Below are positions 1-11,548 of a DNA stretch of 64,000 nucleotides, in pieces; the stretch's first letter is position 1; every line of letters begins with the position of its first letter. The position numbers were made by a program, and so were the translations under genes. The DNA is from Tethya wilhelma (taxonomy: Eukaryota; Porifera; Demospongiae; Tethyida; Tethyidae), in the NCBI GenBank assembly GCA_964030475.1, contig CAXIPT010000003.1, positions 12,768,729 to 12,832,728 of the forward strand, given 5' to 3'. Below the pieces are notes generated by a model, which saw only the letters and a list, made by a program, of their open reading frames with translations, was not told the origin of the DNA and did not search any database.

Positions 1-3000
1 AGTCACTGTGATTGATGTACTGGACACAGATTGTCCCATGAGACCTTGAGGAGCACCAGTAGGAGCTCTACCTGGAATGGTTATAATGGAGTAAGTGTAT
101 GGTATATGAGCAGTCAAAAAAACATACTTGCTGATAGGGCTTGCAATGTTAATTCAGCACTCTCTTTCATAACTGATGGATTAGAACCTCCAAACCTATA
201 CACAGCTGTCACTGTGACAGTGTATGTACTGAACTCTTCAAGTCCTTCAATATCTCTTGTATGTAGTGAGCCATCAACTGTCACAGAGCCTGTATCCTCA
301 GGTGGACAACTTGTACGTGTGTAGGTTATGATAAATTCATCAGCAGGCTTATTCCCACTACCAGAAGACAGTGACCACTGAACTCTTATAGATGTTGAGG
401 AGAGAACTGAAGAGGAACTCAAGACGACAGGAGTTGGAAGAGCTAGAATCAGAAGACAGAAATATACAATAATTATTTTCACGGCAAAATTTAATTATGA
501 CTGTGAGGATAAAACATCCTTACCTAACACTTCAACACTGGCTGTTGCCTTAGTACTATATAGGAGCAGAGAATCCGTTGCAGAAAGAGACACAACAGAG
601 GACTCTTGAGTACCAGTAGCAACATTAGATAGTATATGACTGGTTGTTGAGGAAGAAACAATGGCAGGTGACTGGCCAGTCACACGAACTCCGTATCCAG
701 CAGTAGCACTAGTTACTCCAGTCCAAGTGACTTGGACTTGTCCCTCTCCAACTTGTGATGCTTGAACATTTGTAGGCGGGTCAGGAACTGTACAGAAACA
801 ATGTAATACAAAAAACTAAATAGCTACATATGCACATTGGCTGTTTGAAATTTCATTGATGTTACACTACAAACCAGAATCTATAGAGTCTATTACATAA
901 AAAAAATTTTCTGGCCTGATTGTAACCACAAAAATTTTGAATTTGATAGAAAATTTCTGTGTTATGTACACAGCATTCATAATTATGTCTTGACCATTGA
1001 TATTTCCTTTGCCTATGTTTAAGACCCCCCCTACTCCCACATGAATAGAATTCTATACATGGCCTCAAAGGCTATAAGCTGCAACAACACAATCTCTATT
1101 GAACCTGTTATTCCTATACCTCAAGAGTAATAATTATTGATAGAACATTTATGACAGTTCTATATAAATGGGAAAAAATGTTTTTGAGTTATTTTTAATC
1201 CATAAACTACAATCTCAGCTAGCAAGTAATTTTAGAGAACTACACCAATTTTTAATTCTGCTGGTATATATTATTTTCTGCTACAAAATCTTGAGCAAAA
1301 GTCAAACAAAGGTATTACATGCGAACGCTAGCAATGTCATCATGCATGGTTTCTTTCGTGGGCACAATTTTAACACCTGTCTATTCATGTTTTTCAGTTG
1401 TGCTCAGCTGACGAAGGCCTCCTGGCTAAAACATCCTGAATTTCTATTCTATCTGCTATTGTAATGCTCAAAAGTTTATATTATTATCAACCAATAGCAT
1501 CGAGCCTGAAAAACATTATTCTTTACATCACACAAGTAAGATTGGTGACTAGGCCCTCTGTCCTTTCTGCAAAAAAAAAAAAAGGGAGGGGCCAGGGATC
1601 AAGGCTAGTCATAAGACTTAGTATTACAACTCTTGTGTGCAATCGTTGCCAGATCTCCATTCAGTTAGGAGCTGGCAAGACTTATAAGCTACAACCTTGC
1701 TGCTCATGCATGCTTGCCAATGCATGGTTAGTAATTATTACTTGCCTAGCAATTAACATAATGTGTTACTTACATGGAATAGTGATTTGTATACTTTGAG
1801 GGGTTGTGGTTCGTCTGTTGTTAGCAGTAAATGTGATGGTACCACTTGGTCTCCCTCTTGCCATCAGTGTGTTGGTATAGCGAGCATTCTCCAAATCACT
1901 CCGGCTATTACTATTGATATTTGTAGTCACATTGCTGTCTGGGATTGGTGCTCCACCTATTGTCCAGCTAACACTACCAGGAGGTCCTCCATCAGTAGCA
2001 ACAGTAAGAGTATAGGTTGGAGGCTGAGTCAACCGGGGACTAACTGCTGTCAATGTGACATCTGATGAAGTTATAGCATTCAAAACACCTCTATTGGTTT
2101 CATCTGTATATACAAATTAAGAGTATACAGATTGCTCAGCACATGCTATATATCTCCTGGCTGCAATGTAACTCACCACGGGTGTATAGTCCAACATAGA
2201 TGGTCCTCTCTCCGTTGCCACCAGGAACTATAAATCTCCAGACTCCTTCGTGAACACAACATTGCCTTATCTCTTCTCTTCTTAACAGACGGAGGATTCG
2301 TGAGCCATTAGAGAATGTCTCAGTTTCAAATCTAAAAATGAAACCAGTACTTGGTGGTTGTACTCTGGAACCATCTGGATAGATAATTCTAGGATCCCCT
2401 CCAGAACTAGAAAACACAACAGAGAGTGCACCATCTGGATTTGCCTGTATACCCACATCTTCCTTGTCTAGTGCTTCATGTTCAGGTATAACCTCACCAT
2501 TGAGTAAGAGGGTCAGCTCTGAGGAAAAGTAATTATGCATTGTGTCAGTTCCCAATGGTAACACCCCTACATTATTATGATCACTACAGCTGTGCCTCAC
2601 ATGCAAAGCAGACCCATTATATTATACATCAAGAGTAAATGAGAGGGTGATAAACTCACAACTGATGGAATAAAAAAAATTACTATAATAGTGTCTCAAA
2701 TGCTCCCTGTTGTGGTTGCATTAACTTCTGCAGCAAATTCCATACTACAGTGAAACCTCTCATAACGGCTCCTCCCAACGGCCACAGGCTATGGCACCGC
2801 TTGAAAATACCATACATCTAGTACTTAGGCAACCTTCCATGAGTGGCCCTTTCTCAATTCTGATCAGCAGTCAAGCTGCATGCTCCCAACTGATCGATTC
2901 TTTACAAAACTGTCTCCCAAATGGACAAGCAGGAAACCACGCCTAAGTTTTTTTATCTTATCGTGTAAACAGAGCAGTAAAATTGAACTTTTGTACTTTG

Positions 3001-4178
3001 GTATAATTATACATGGTAAATCTGTCTGTTTGGCTCTGAGTAGTGGCTGTAATTTGTCTATAATAGGGTATATGCCTGTGGAGAGTACACACAAAGCATT
3101 TCCCATCTCTTCTGTTCACCTTTGGACCAACCACCCTGGAAGTTTTTACTGATAGTCAAGCCTGACCTCTGAGCCTGACTTGACACTATTGCAGCACATT
3201 TATGAGTTAAGTTTATAACTGAGGGTATATACCCCCAGAATAACTTCTTTCAAAGCAATTAAACACTGAAGAAGCTATTGCGTATCATAGTGGCTCAGCA
3301 ATTGTTCAGTGATGTTCTCTGTATCTACTCAAATCACTCTGGACAATTTTCTCAGTCAATCCTTTGTCTTGTGATATCGATGCACAATGTCATGTATTCC
3401 ATTAAATCAACTTTACCACAATTCCTATGTGAGCAACGGACCTCCCACAAGAGGCCAACCTCCGAATAAAGGCCAAAAGCCTCGCTCGCAAAGTGGCCTT
3501 TATTCAGAGGTTTGACTGAACTTAATATCATGCAATGAGTAGTCTAGCGAGTGTAGACCCTCCTTTTACTACACACATGTGTAATGTGACGGAAAGGAGG
3601 GTCTAGTCTAGGCTCGCTAGACTATACCATGAGCTCAGTGATCAAAATTTAGATAGTTTAACATTTTCTTCTGATAGCCTCATAAACCAGGCCCTCTCCG
3701 TGCACTGTATATTGCAATAAGCATAGCAGGGAAGGCCTGGTTTACGAGGCTACTCTTCTCACTCTCTTTATGTATTTTTACACACATGTATACCTTGTGA
3801 GTAAGAGTTTGCTCAGTAACAGAGGCACCATATCTATTTGGTACGGTACACTCCATATCAAGCACCTTAACTACAGTACTCAGTAATAATTATTTATGCC
3901 CTTTCATCTTTCATGAGCTAGTCTGATTGGGGACAGTAATCTGTCCTACTGGAGTAAACTGTGAGTCTAGAGGGGGAGTCAGATGTTTTTATTAAAAGAT
4001 TTGACTGTTGTCAGCTTGACTGCCAAATTATAACCTATACAGATTTGGCAACTGATCATGAAACGACTAAACTTGAGTGAAACTTTTAGTTTGGCTCACC
4101 TGGGACTTGAGCCACTAGTCCTCCATTCAGTGAATAGAGCAGCAAAATAGCAATCCACTGGTATGCACCTCCTGCCAT
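1..4178 (-). CDS. Secreted or receptor Ig-like/fibronectin III protein, 5' part of a multi-exon gene
   Basis: Six exons read on the minus strand with good splice sites: 4178-4100 (start ATG), 2518-2177, 2103-1774, 787-524, 442-128 and 71 to the window edge. Every junction is phase 1, so the modules are symmetric. Exon 1 encodes MAGGAYQWIAILLLYSL, a clear signal peptide. Exons 2 and 3 look like Ig-type beta domains, the second lacking the usual cysteine pair. The next three are FN3 modules (PDPPTNVQAS...VQVTWTG; PTPVVLSSSSV...IRVQWSL; APTGAPQGLMG...SITVTW). The rest, including any transmembrane or enzymatic part, lies beyond the left edge. Such arrays occur in sponge adhesion proteins, receptor kinases and receptor phosphatases; I cannot tell which. 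Intron 1 (about 1.6 kb) holds two small palindromic elements. Confidence 0.85.
3540..3624. mobile_element. 85-bp palindromic MITE in intron 1
   Basis: The ends are mirror copies (TAGTCTAGCGAG...CTCGCTAGACTA) and the inner arms also pair (gaccctcctttt/aaaggagggtc). The inner arm sequence resembles the terminal repeat of the larger element at 11549-12119, so both probably belong to one TAG...CTA family. No clean target duplication is visible here. Confidence 0.7.
3675..3752. mobile_element. 78-bp palindromic MITE in intron 1
   Basis: Near-perfect 19-bp terminal inverted repeats (TAGCCTCATAAACCAGGCC and its mirror, one mismatch). The flanks ttcttctga and ctcttctca match at 7 of 9 positions, consistent with a worn 9-bp target duplication. 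Confidence 0.65.
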
Positions 4179-5642
4179 CAAACCGTTGAAGCTCTGGAAA
4201 TACGTGTTCCTACAGCTACGTTGCCGAGCCAAATTGTGCGATCAATGACCCGTAACTTCCGAATCTGATCGATCGATCACGATCACTGGACATATGTCAC
4301 TATGATGCATGTCACCTACATCATGCTTACATGGCATATCGCGCATATGGCCATATCATCTACCCGCCCCATTATGTAACAACCTATATACTTACATACA
4401 TTATAATTATTATGAATTTGAAAATACATTAATCTAGCTGGCTGCTATTTTTTTACAAAACCGTCAAAAAAAAAGAACAATACATGACACTATGTATCTC
4501 AACAGTTCAGTATTTGATACAACACCTCACAACACAAACAGATAAATTAAACTAACAAAGTTAACTGTAGTGTCAGTTCACTGCTGTATGAGCATCACTA
4601 GATATTCAAATTGTGAATAACTTGAATTAAAAGTTTATGATCCATTGGCCATCATTAAATTTACCCTCCGAGTCTCTGATCATCACCACATGTACAGTTT
4701 CTGCATGGCATACTATATTGGAGCAATGTCAATGTGTACGTGTTTCATGTGGAAATTAATGTGAATTATGTCTGATATTAAATTTAGGTAAGACGGTTGT
4801 GGTGATTGTCTCTCACAGCAAATGACATTTGATATTATGGTACTGAGAAACATTTAGCTATTATTGCGTATGTTGTTATAGTTCGCAAAGTTAGTGTACA
4901 TTGCTAAAATAACACAAACAACACAGCTAAAGTAAACATAATTATTGTAACTTACTTCGTGAGTACAAGCCAAAGTAGATACTCTAGCTATTGGCCTCCA
5001 TTGCATGGCATCAGAAGGAAATTAACTCAGTCTCCTTTCTGACTACCAGATTGCTCTAATGAATCTCTTCTTTGTCTCAGTTGGGTGATTCATTAACCAT
5101 TGGAGAATCTTTTGGCTGATACGATCCAAAAGAAACCACAGCTTTAATTCTTTTCATTATTAGGATAGCAAAAATAAAAAGATCCGAGTCACAATAGAGA
5201 GTGTACCAGTACCATCCTTACAACTTCTGATTAATATACCTCAAGGCATAGCATAGCTAAGAATGTGAACTCTAAAATTACTTAATTTTAGGGTGCACAT
5301 TCTTAGCATTCAGTACCGTGACATATCACAATCCTCATATCAGTGTTATCAATACTGGTGAGCACATCTCTTTTATTATTGGTTCTATACAATGTCATAA
5401 TACTTTATTATCATAATATTATGCATGATCAATTGAGAGATCTAGTAATTTTAATCACTTCACATGAACCTCTTTGTGATCTGTACCAAGGAATTAGTGG
5501 GCTCTTTTCATCAGGCTCTGACAACAATTTCAATCAGTGAATCATATTATATACCATAAAACAAGTCTTACACACAATAGTATTCATACATTCTTATGCA
5601 CCAATGGTTTTCCCAAAACAATTGTACATATAAAATGCAATG
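4179..5642. other. Intergenic stretch with no supported gene
   Basis: AT-rich sequence upstream of the Ig/FN3 gene; its promoter and 5' UTR should lie near 4180-4400 but I see no decisive core element. A 51-bp perfect-arm palindrome (gctaagaatgtg...cacattcttagc) sits at 5256-5306. No coding exon could be supported. Confidence 0.5.
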
Positions 5643-6200
5643 GTAGGGTTACCACTATAAAAAATCGATTTTCAAGATATCGGTTCTACAATTATCCAGA
5701 AGATTAGTATACCTGAGAAGAACCTCTGGTTCAAATTTTAGCACTTCTTATGCTTGTTTTTGCTTTTTAGAGCCTAGTTGCTGTTTATTTCTAGTCTCGC
5801 GTATGCGGGATGGAATTAACTTTCGTGTTTGACGACCATTACCAGATGATTTAGTCCCCGTCCAGGCAGTCAGCTGCTAGCCAGTAACGGCCACAGTATT
5901 GAGAGTTAGGTAAGTGCTTAAACTAAGCTGACTAGCAGTTCCTACTACAGTTTATTGCATGTGTACACACTATGCGTGTTTAATTTTACCTGACCGCATG
6001 TTGTGATGTTGTGCGGTAAAAGAGCAGAAAGCCTCAAGGGCTCTTCCTCACATTATTTTCATGTAAGGAAGGACCAAGTCTACGTATACAATAACTTTGG
6101 TTAGAATCTAATACATGGTTCCATCTGGCTTGCTCAATTGTGTGTTTTCTTAGGTTTATTCTATTTAAAGAGCATTTTCCTGCACTGAGAACTGCTGGTG
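5643..6200 (+). repeat. Left terminal inverted repeat of the 5-kb element
   Basis: About 558 bp matching the reverse complement of 10097-10656, ending near the sequence ctgctggtg. The arm contains no long frame of its own. A putative donor (gag|ttaggtaagt region near 5910) suggests it supplies a non-coding 5' leader to the gene beginning just inside. Confidence 0.75.
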
Positions 6201-9200
6201 ACCGCAACAACATATCCAACATATGGACACTTAATTGATATTTTTGAAAGAAGTGACAATGCAGAATCCTTCATGCTTGAGTTTCTGAAAGAATTTCCAC
6301 ACTGTTCTGTTAGTGGTCATCCTGGGAGGTTGTATGATTCTGTACAACGCATTGTTGCTCCCACCAAACCTTCTGCAATCGGTAATCCAAAGCTAACTGG
6401 ATCACCATTACAATCATACAGAAAAAGAGTGTGGCAACCAAGAATCCGAAACCAAGGATCTGCACTAGGTTTGTTAATTCTTTTTTTAAAGATCTTTGTG
6501 ACAGACTTTACTTATGTGCATGCTTTTTACTAGATGTGTTTCCGACTAGCCTGAGAGACTATGGTTTGACTGAAAAAAAGTTGCATCATATTTTCGTTAA
6601 TGTGCTGGAAGGGAAGGAATCTGGCTGGCATCTGAGAGGTATCCCAGAAGTTCTATTCTACAAAGAACTCCATCCGTTTTTGAAGAAACGTTACACAGCA
6701 ACTAAGCAAGCAATTGGCACATTTTATTGTGCCATTGATCCTAATTTGAAAGCAATGGGATCTCGAGCTGACAANAATGTATTTAGGTTTATACTGAAAC
6801 AATTGAGTATATGATTATTGGTACTATAATTTTGCCTATTGATATTGGTTGGCAATCTAATCTGCTTAGCCAACTGGATAGAGAACATATGCAAAAGTGC
6901 TCAGTCTCAAAATGTGATGTCCTATCACAAGAAAGATTCTAGTGCTTTGTTACCTGACATGTCTGCTATTCAAGACATGCAGCTGGAAGCAAAGGCTTGC
7001 ACAGATGAAATTGAAACGTTACGTAAAGAATGTACACGATTCAAAGAGATATTTCAAGAATCTCAGAAACAATTGTGTGGTGCACGAAAGCCCTTGCAGG
7101 ATGTTACCAACAAAAAGCATGAATTTCAAAAGAAGTATAGTCTAGCTAAAACAAAGGCTTCAAAATTGAGACATGAATATTCAGAGTTAGAAGACAATTT
7201 TGCTCAGCTTGAAGAGATCAATGTTGAATTATCCTCTATGATTTCTGACTTGCAAACTGAGCTCGAGTCTGATAATTCTGATGAATTAGAGTGTAGCAGT
7301 GATATTGATTTCTCAGAAAATATTCACCATCTATAAGAAAGTTGTACTACACCTTGTTAGCAAATCAAGTTCCAGCTACAAAAATTGCAGATATTGTTAG
7401 ATGTGTCATTAAGTGTTTTTTCCAACTATAGATGCCACCAATATAAAGCTGCCACAGAGATCATGTGCTAACAATATGCGCAATAGTGAATTGACAACAG
7501 TCAGCAATGCACACAAAGCTACTCTATTGTCAAATATCGTTGAAAGTGGTAAAGCCGGATTTCGTTTGAATACTGATGGAACAACAAAACAGCAAAAAAA
7601 AAAATTAGGTAGTATAGGGATCAATGATGTACTTATCACTGTGAATGAGTTACCAGACGGCACAGCTGCTTGTGCAATAAAGGATGTGTCAATGGAACTA
7701 CAGAAGCTTTGTGAAGTTGCCCATGCCCTTCGTTTACCGAATCCTGATAAAATCAATTGGACCCTATTTACCTCATCAACCTCTGACTGTGCTGCAAGCC
7801 AAAAGCGTTTCAATAAATTGATTGATGACTGTAGAGAAGAGGATGAAAAGAGGTTTGGCACAGCTACTCTGGGCACTGTTGAAATTGTAGAGTCCTTTTG
7901 TTCAATGCATCTTGGAATCAATCTTCGGAAAGCTTTTCTAAATGGAATTCTTTTGGAAGAAAGTGATTCAAGTTGGAAATATCACCCAATAGATAAATTT
8001 GTACATGAGTTTTGTAAGCTATTTGGAAGAAGTGGCACTCCTGAATATGGCTGTGGAGCTTGTGCCTTTCCTGACTTTTTGAAGCTAATGAGTAGTGACT
8101 CATTACTAAGTCCAGATACTCTTCATTATTTTCAATTGTGTTCTGAAATTCACCTCCATCGCCAAGTTGGAAGCCGTTATTTTGTTTCGGCAAGTAATGC
8201 AGCACGAATAGTTTTTCTTGCTGAAGCTGCCAGAGAATTTTTGCTTTACACAGGAAAAGAAAATGGTAACAAGCTTGAAACAGAAGTTTATGTGAAATTG
8301 ACAACTACAGATTCAGTGTCAAAATTGTGTGTCGATTCACTGATGTATTACCATGTGTATGCTGACTTAGTAATGTTGTCAAAATCAAAAGAGCTTGGTA
8401 AATCTATCATGGATATGAACATTCATTATCTTGAGTTGCAGTGCTTCTTGACAGATGTCGAGAATTCACCAAAACTATTGCTGGAAAAGAATTACCAAGT
8501 TTTCTGATCAGAAAAGCGTTTGTATGGTCCTAGTAAAATTGTAAATCATCGCCTCCACAAGAATGTTAACTCCATCTTCAACAAGGTATTTGAAGTGGCA
8601 ACAGAAGAGTTTGACAATCTCATTCCAATGATTGTGCGTGGAATTACAAAAATGAAGGACAAACTCATGACATATGCAAAGAAGCATTTGCCTGGCGGAG
8701 AGTATTGGGAGCCCGAGCCACCAGTAAAAGCTGTTCTTAATGAACTTAAGCCAAGTAATGATTTTTGTGAAGCAATTTTAGGGCTAAATGATTATCTCAC
8801 AACTTCACTTCCCAACCTCACTTAAGCGTCCAGGTCGAATCTTGTTCAAGTCAAGAAAAACCACACAGTGAAGTGGCTAGACAGTCTTCCAGAGAGTAAA
8901 CAAGTTGAAGTTGTTAATTTCGCTGTCCGTGAAAGACCAAAAGTGGCTGCAATGCAAAAACAACACCAGAAAGAAATAAGTGAACAAAGGCAACAGTCAA
9001 TGTGTCAAGCACACTTCCGAAGAGAAACATTGAGATCAAAAGCTCAAAAAGAGAAAGACGAACTGCTTGAGCACCACTTCATAACATCAGAGGAGCTTAA
9101 AAAAGACCCTACGTGATGTTGACACTGAGAACCTTAGTGCACCAAAGAAAAAGGCTAAGAAACTTTCAATATTGAAGGTACAGAAAAATATTAGAAAAAA

Positions 9201-9530
9201 AAGCTCTTGGACAAAACATTCGGATACCATTTACTCAAGCAAGATAACAAAGACCTCTGAATGAAATAGAGGAAGAGTTAGTGAATTTTAACACGAAACG
9301 TCGTATTACATCCAAAACCCCACTACGTTAGTTGGCAAGCACATTCGTCACAAATTCATCATGGATGGTAATAATGTATATGGTATACAGGAATTGTCAC
9401 TAGCTACGACGCATCTGAAAAGAAACATGAGATCCATTATGATGATGAGACTGATAGTTGCAATTTTGATATTACTTTGGATCTGATGACTGGAGACTTT
9501 CAATTATCTATAGAACACAGTACAGCGTGA
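6198..9530 (+). pseudogene. Decayed transposon gene, putative transposase with coiled coil and RNase H-like region
   Basis: Coding segments in order: 6198-6468 and 6534-6774, joined by a 65-bp intron in phase 1; a coiled coil (about 6900-7330); a central domain 7413-8507 with DGTTK (7578 region), TSSTSDCAASQKRFN and CSMHLGINLRKAF motifs that look like an RNase H-fold nuclease; 8520-8825; a K/R/Q-rich helical part 8868-9116; and a C-terminal SH3/Tudor-like stretch (VGKHIRHKF...HEIHYDDETD) to 9528. In-frame stops at 8505 and 8823, and frameshifts near 7425 and 9097, disable this copy; an assembly 'n' interrupts it at 6775. No ATG fits the first segment, so an upstream leader exon in the inverted repeat is likely. 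The transposase role is inference from context. Confidence 0.6.
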
Positions 9531-9682
9531 GATCTAGATTTTTCAATCAGATTTCGTGGTTTTTAATTTTGATAATTATTTTTGTGTATGTTTTTTTTCT
9601 CTTTGACAGCAAAGACAATGTACAATAATTATAATTATGAACATTATTAACTTTGTAATTGACTCATTAAAGTATAACACGT

Positions 9683-9815
9683 CTCACCATTGTTCAATTA
9701 ACAGATAAACTAAAAGAATGTTAACTATAATAATAGGAAAATTAACAGATAAACTAAAAGAATGTTAACTATAATAATAGGAAAATTATCTGTTAATTGA
9801 ACAATGGTGAGACAT
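9683..9815. repeat. Foldback rearrangement with tandem duplication
   Basis: A 27-bp sequence (gtctcaccattgttcaatta...) is present at 9683 and in reverse complement ending at 9815. Between the arms a ~43-bp unit (aacagataaactaaaagaat...) is repeated twice head to tail. The event replaced the original end of the minus-strand reading frame. Confidence 0.8.
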
Positions 9816-10093
9816 GTTGCATCTACTTCACTTTGAGCTGCTTCAACTATCTTCTTGAACTCATTGAATTCCTTTGTGAGTTTTGCAACCTGATCTGTAC
9901 AACATTTCATTTCAACCCTCAGTAGTCTGACTTCATCATCCAATTTCCGCAAAAAATCAGTATCTGTGAAAACATATAACTTGCATTGAGTATTTTCTAG
10001 GCAAAATTCCAGAGTTACACTACAGCACATGATAACCATAATTATGTACAAGCCAAATAGACCTGTAGTAAGTCTACTGTACTTATTGGACAT
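9725..10093 (-). CDS. Small membrane protein with coiled coil, encoded opposite the main transposon gene
   Basis: Starts at an ATG inside the edge of the right terminal inverted repeat (MSNKYSRLTTGLFGLYIIMV). Residues about 10-30 are a hydrophobic membrane segment. Residues 50-90 form a coiled coil (VEMKCCTDQVAKLTKEFNEF). The last ~25 residues are hydrophobic and come from the foldback rearrangement at 9683-9815; the ancestral end was probably ...QLTDKLKEC. The coiled coil aligns without gaps to the one in the plus-strand gene (LEAKACTDEIETLRKECTRF), about 12 of 30 identical. No family recognised. Confidence 0.45.
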   Translation of the reverse strand: MSNKYSRLTTGLFGLYIIMVIMCCSVTLEFCLENTQCKLYVFTDTDFLRKLDDEVRLLRVEMKCCTDQVAKLTKEFNEFKKIVEAAQSEVDATCLTIVQLTDNFPIIIVNILLVYLLIFLLL

Positions 10094-10096
10094 GGT

Positions 10097-10656
10097 TGTC
10101 ACCTTCCACCAGTAGTTCTGCAGGAAAAGAATGCTCTTTAAATAGAATAAACCTAAGAAAACACACACAATTGATGGAACCATAAATTAGATTTTAACCA
10201 AAGTTATTGTATACGTAGACTTGGTCCTTTCTTACATGAAAATAATGTGAGGAAGAGCCCTTGAGGCTTTCTGCTCTTTTACCGCACAACATCACAACAT
10301 GCGGTCAGGTAAAATTAAACACGCATAGTGTGTACACATGCAATAAACTGTAGTAGGAACTGCTAGTCAGCTTAGTTTAAGCACTTACCTAACTCTCAAT
10401 ACTGTGGCCGTTACTGGCTAGCAGTTGACTGCCTGGACGGGGACTAAATCATCTGGAATGGTCGTCAACACGAAATTAATTCCATCCCGTATACGCGAGA
10501 CTAGAAATAAACAGCAACGACTAGGCTCTAAAAAGCAAAAACAAGCATAAGAAGTGCTAAAATTTGAACCATAGGTTCTTCTCAGGTATACTAATCTTCT
10601 GGATAAGTGTAGAACCGATATCTTGAAAATCGATTTTTTTATAGTGGTAACCCTAC
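10097..10656 (-). repeat. Right terminal inverted repeat of the 5-kb element
   Basis: Reverse complement of 5643-6200. The outer end reads ATAGTGGTAACCCTAC. Its inner edge contains the start codon of the minus-strand membrane protein. Confidence 0.75.
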
Positions 10657-10658
10657 AT

Positions 10659-11039
10659 AGTATATTATATGTTGTGATGCATGCAGGTTATGTTGCCTCT
10701 GCTATGTTCTATAAACAGCTGCAAGCCAATTATGAGAGCTTTATTATTGGTGAAGTAAACCGTGGCAAGACCAAAAGTGTTGAGTTGACCATGGGGGTTC
10801 GTAATGCCAGATACTCCTCAATTAGCAATGCACCTTTGCACAAGTTACCACAAGGAGGCATGCCATGGTGTTTTGATGACCCTGATACTGCTGAACAGCT
10901 CATGAAGATCTTGTTAAGTGTGTTCGGGGGAACCACAATGGGAAATGCACTCACAAGTGGTTCTTGTCGTATATCTCCCCTTGCCACTGCAAATATGCAC
11001 ATATGCCAAAATGAAGAGAAACTGTTTTCTACACATTAA
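10659..11039 (+). pseudogene. P-loop NTPase fragment
   Basis: An open frame directly after the transposon's right end. It has a Walker A-like GEVNRGKTKS, a hydrophobic stretch ending in two aspartates (MPWCFDDPD, a Walker B candidate), then a conserved-looking ISPLATANMHI that could be a sensor segment, and stops after EEKLFSTH. It lacks a credible N-terminus because the transposon lies immediately upstream. The layout resembles uncharacterised sponge and cnidarian ATPase-like proteins; the identity is unresolved. Confidence 0.4.
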
Positions 11040-11548
11040 AAACTATTAATAAAATAACAATCAAATTCATGGCCCTAAAGTGGTACAATAATATTATACC
11101 TATTGGTTATACTAAATTTAAGATGTGTGAGGGTTCATTAGAAAAAATAGCTTGAACTCTATGTAGCTCGACATGCATGTACACCCTTGCTATTATTTTT
11201 TTGCATGCTTGAATAAAATGTATCTGGTAAAGATCATCCATGTAATATTATATTAATGGATATTTCAACTAGTATGCTAATTTAGCTGAGTTCAATATTT
11301 TTTATCCTTTTGGCAAATTAAAAAGCATAGTATAATGCATCATGGCATATATGCATGCATTGCATTGATTGATTGTAGTATTTCAATTTGATTGCAATGC
11401 ATGTCATGTTACTCAGCTCTCCAGATACATGTATATATGCAGTCATATAGACAATACCACCATGTGGACAGCATTAATAGTATGTATTATGATATAATCT
11501 GTGCACATGCATGGTGATGCTGGATTGAACATGCAGCTGGTGCTCTAT
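11040..11548. other. Non-coding spacer
   Basis: AT-rich sequence with scattered tgcatgca motifs. No exon or repeat boundary could be supported. Confidence 0.5.

Larger units (their letters stand above)
5643..10656. mobile_element. 5.0-kb DNA transposon with ~550-bp terminal inverted repeats
   Basis: Sequence 5643-6200 reappears as its reverse complement at 10097-10656 with only scattered differences. Both ends begin GTAGGGTTACCACTATAAA. Between the arms lie a decayed large gene on plus (6198-9530) and a short membrane/coiled-coil ORF on minus (9725-10093), each starting at the inner edge of an arm. I found no convincing target duplication. The gene family matches conserved but uncharacterised invertebrate proteins I have seen before; I cannot place it in a named transposon superfamily. 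Confidence 0.75.

Noticed and set aside
31..324. Plus-strand open frame over the FN3 exons
   Set aside because: It is antisense to well-spliced FN3 exons on minus; its sequence has no domain pattern.
2880..3152. Open frames on both strands in intron 1
   Set aside because: No splice sites fit the flanking phase-1 exons, and composition is unremarkable.
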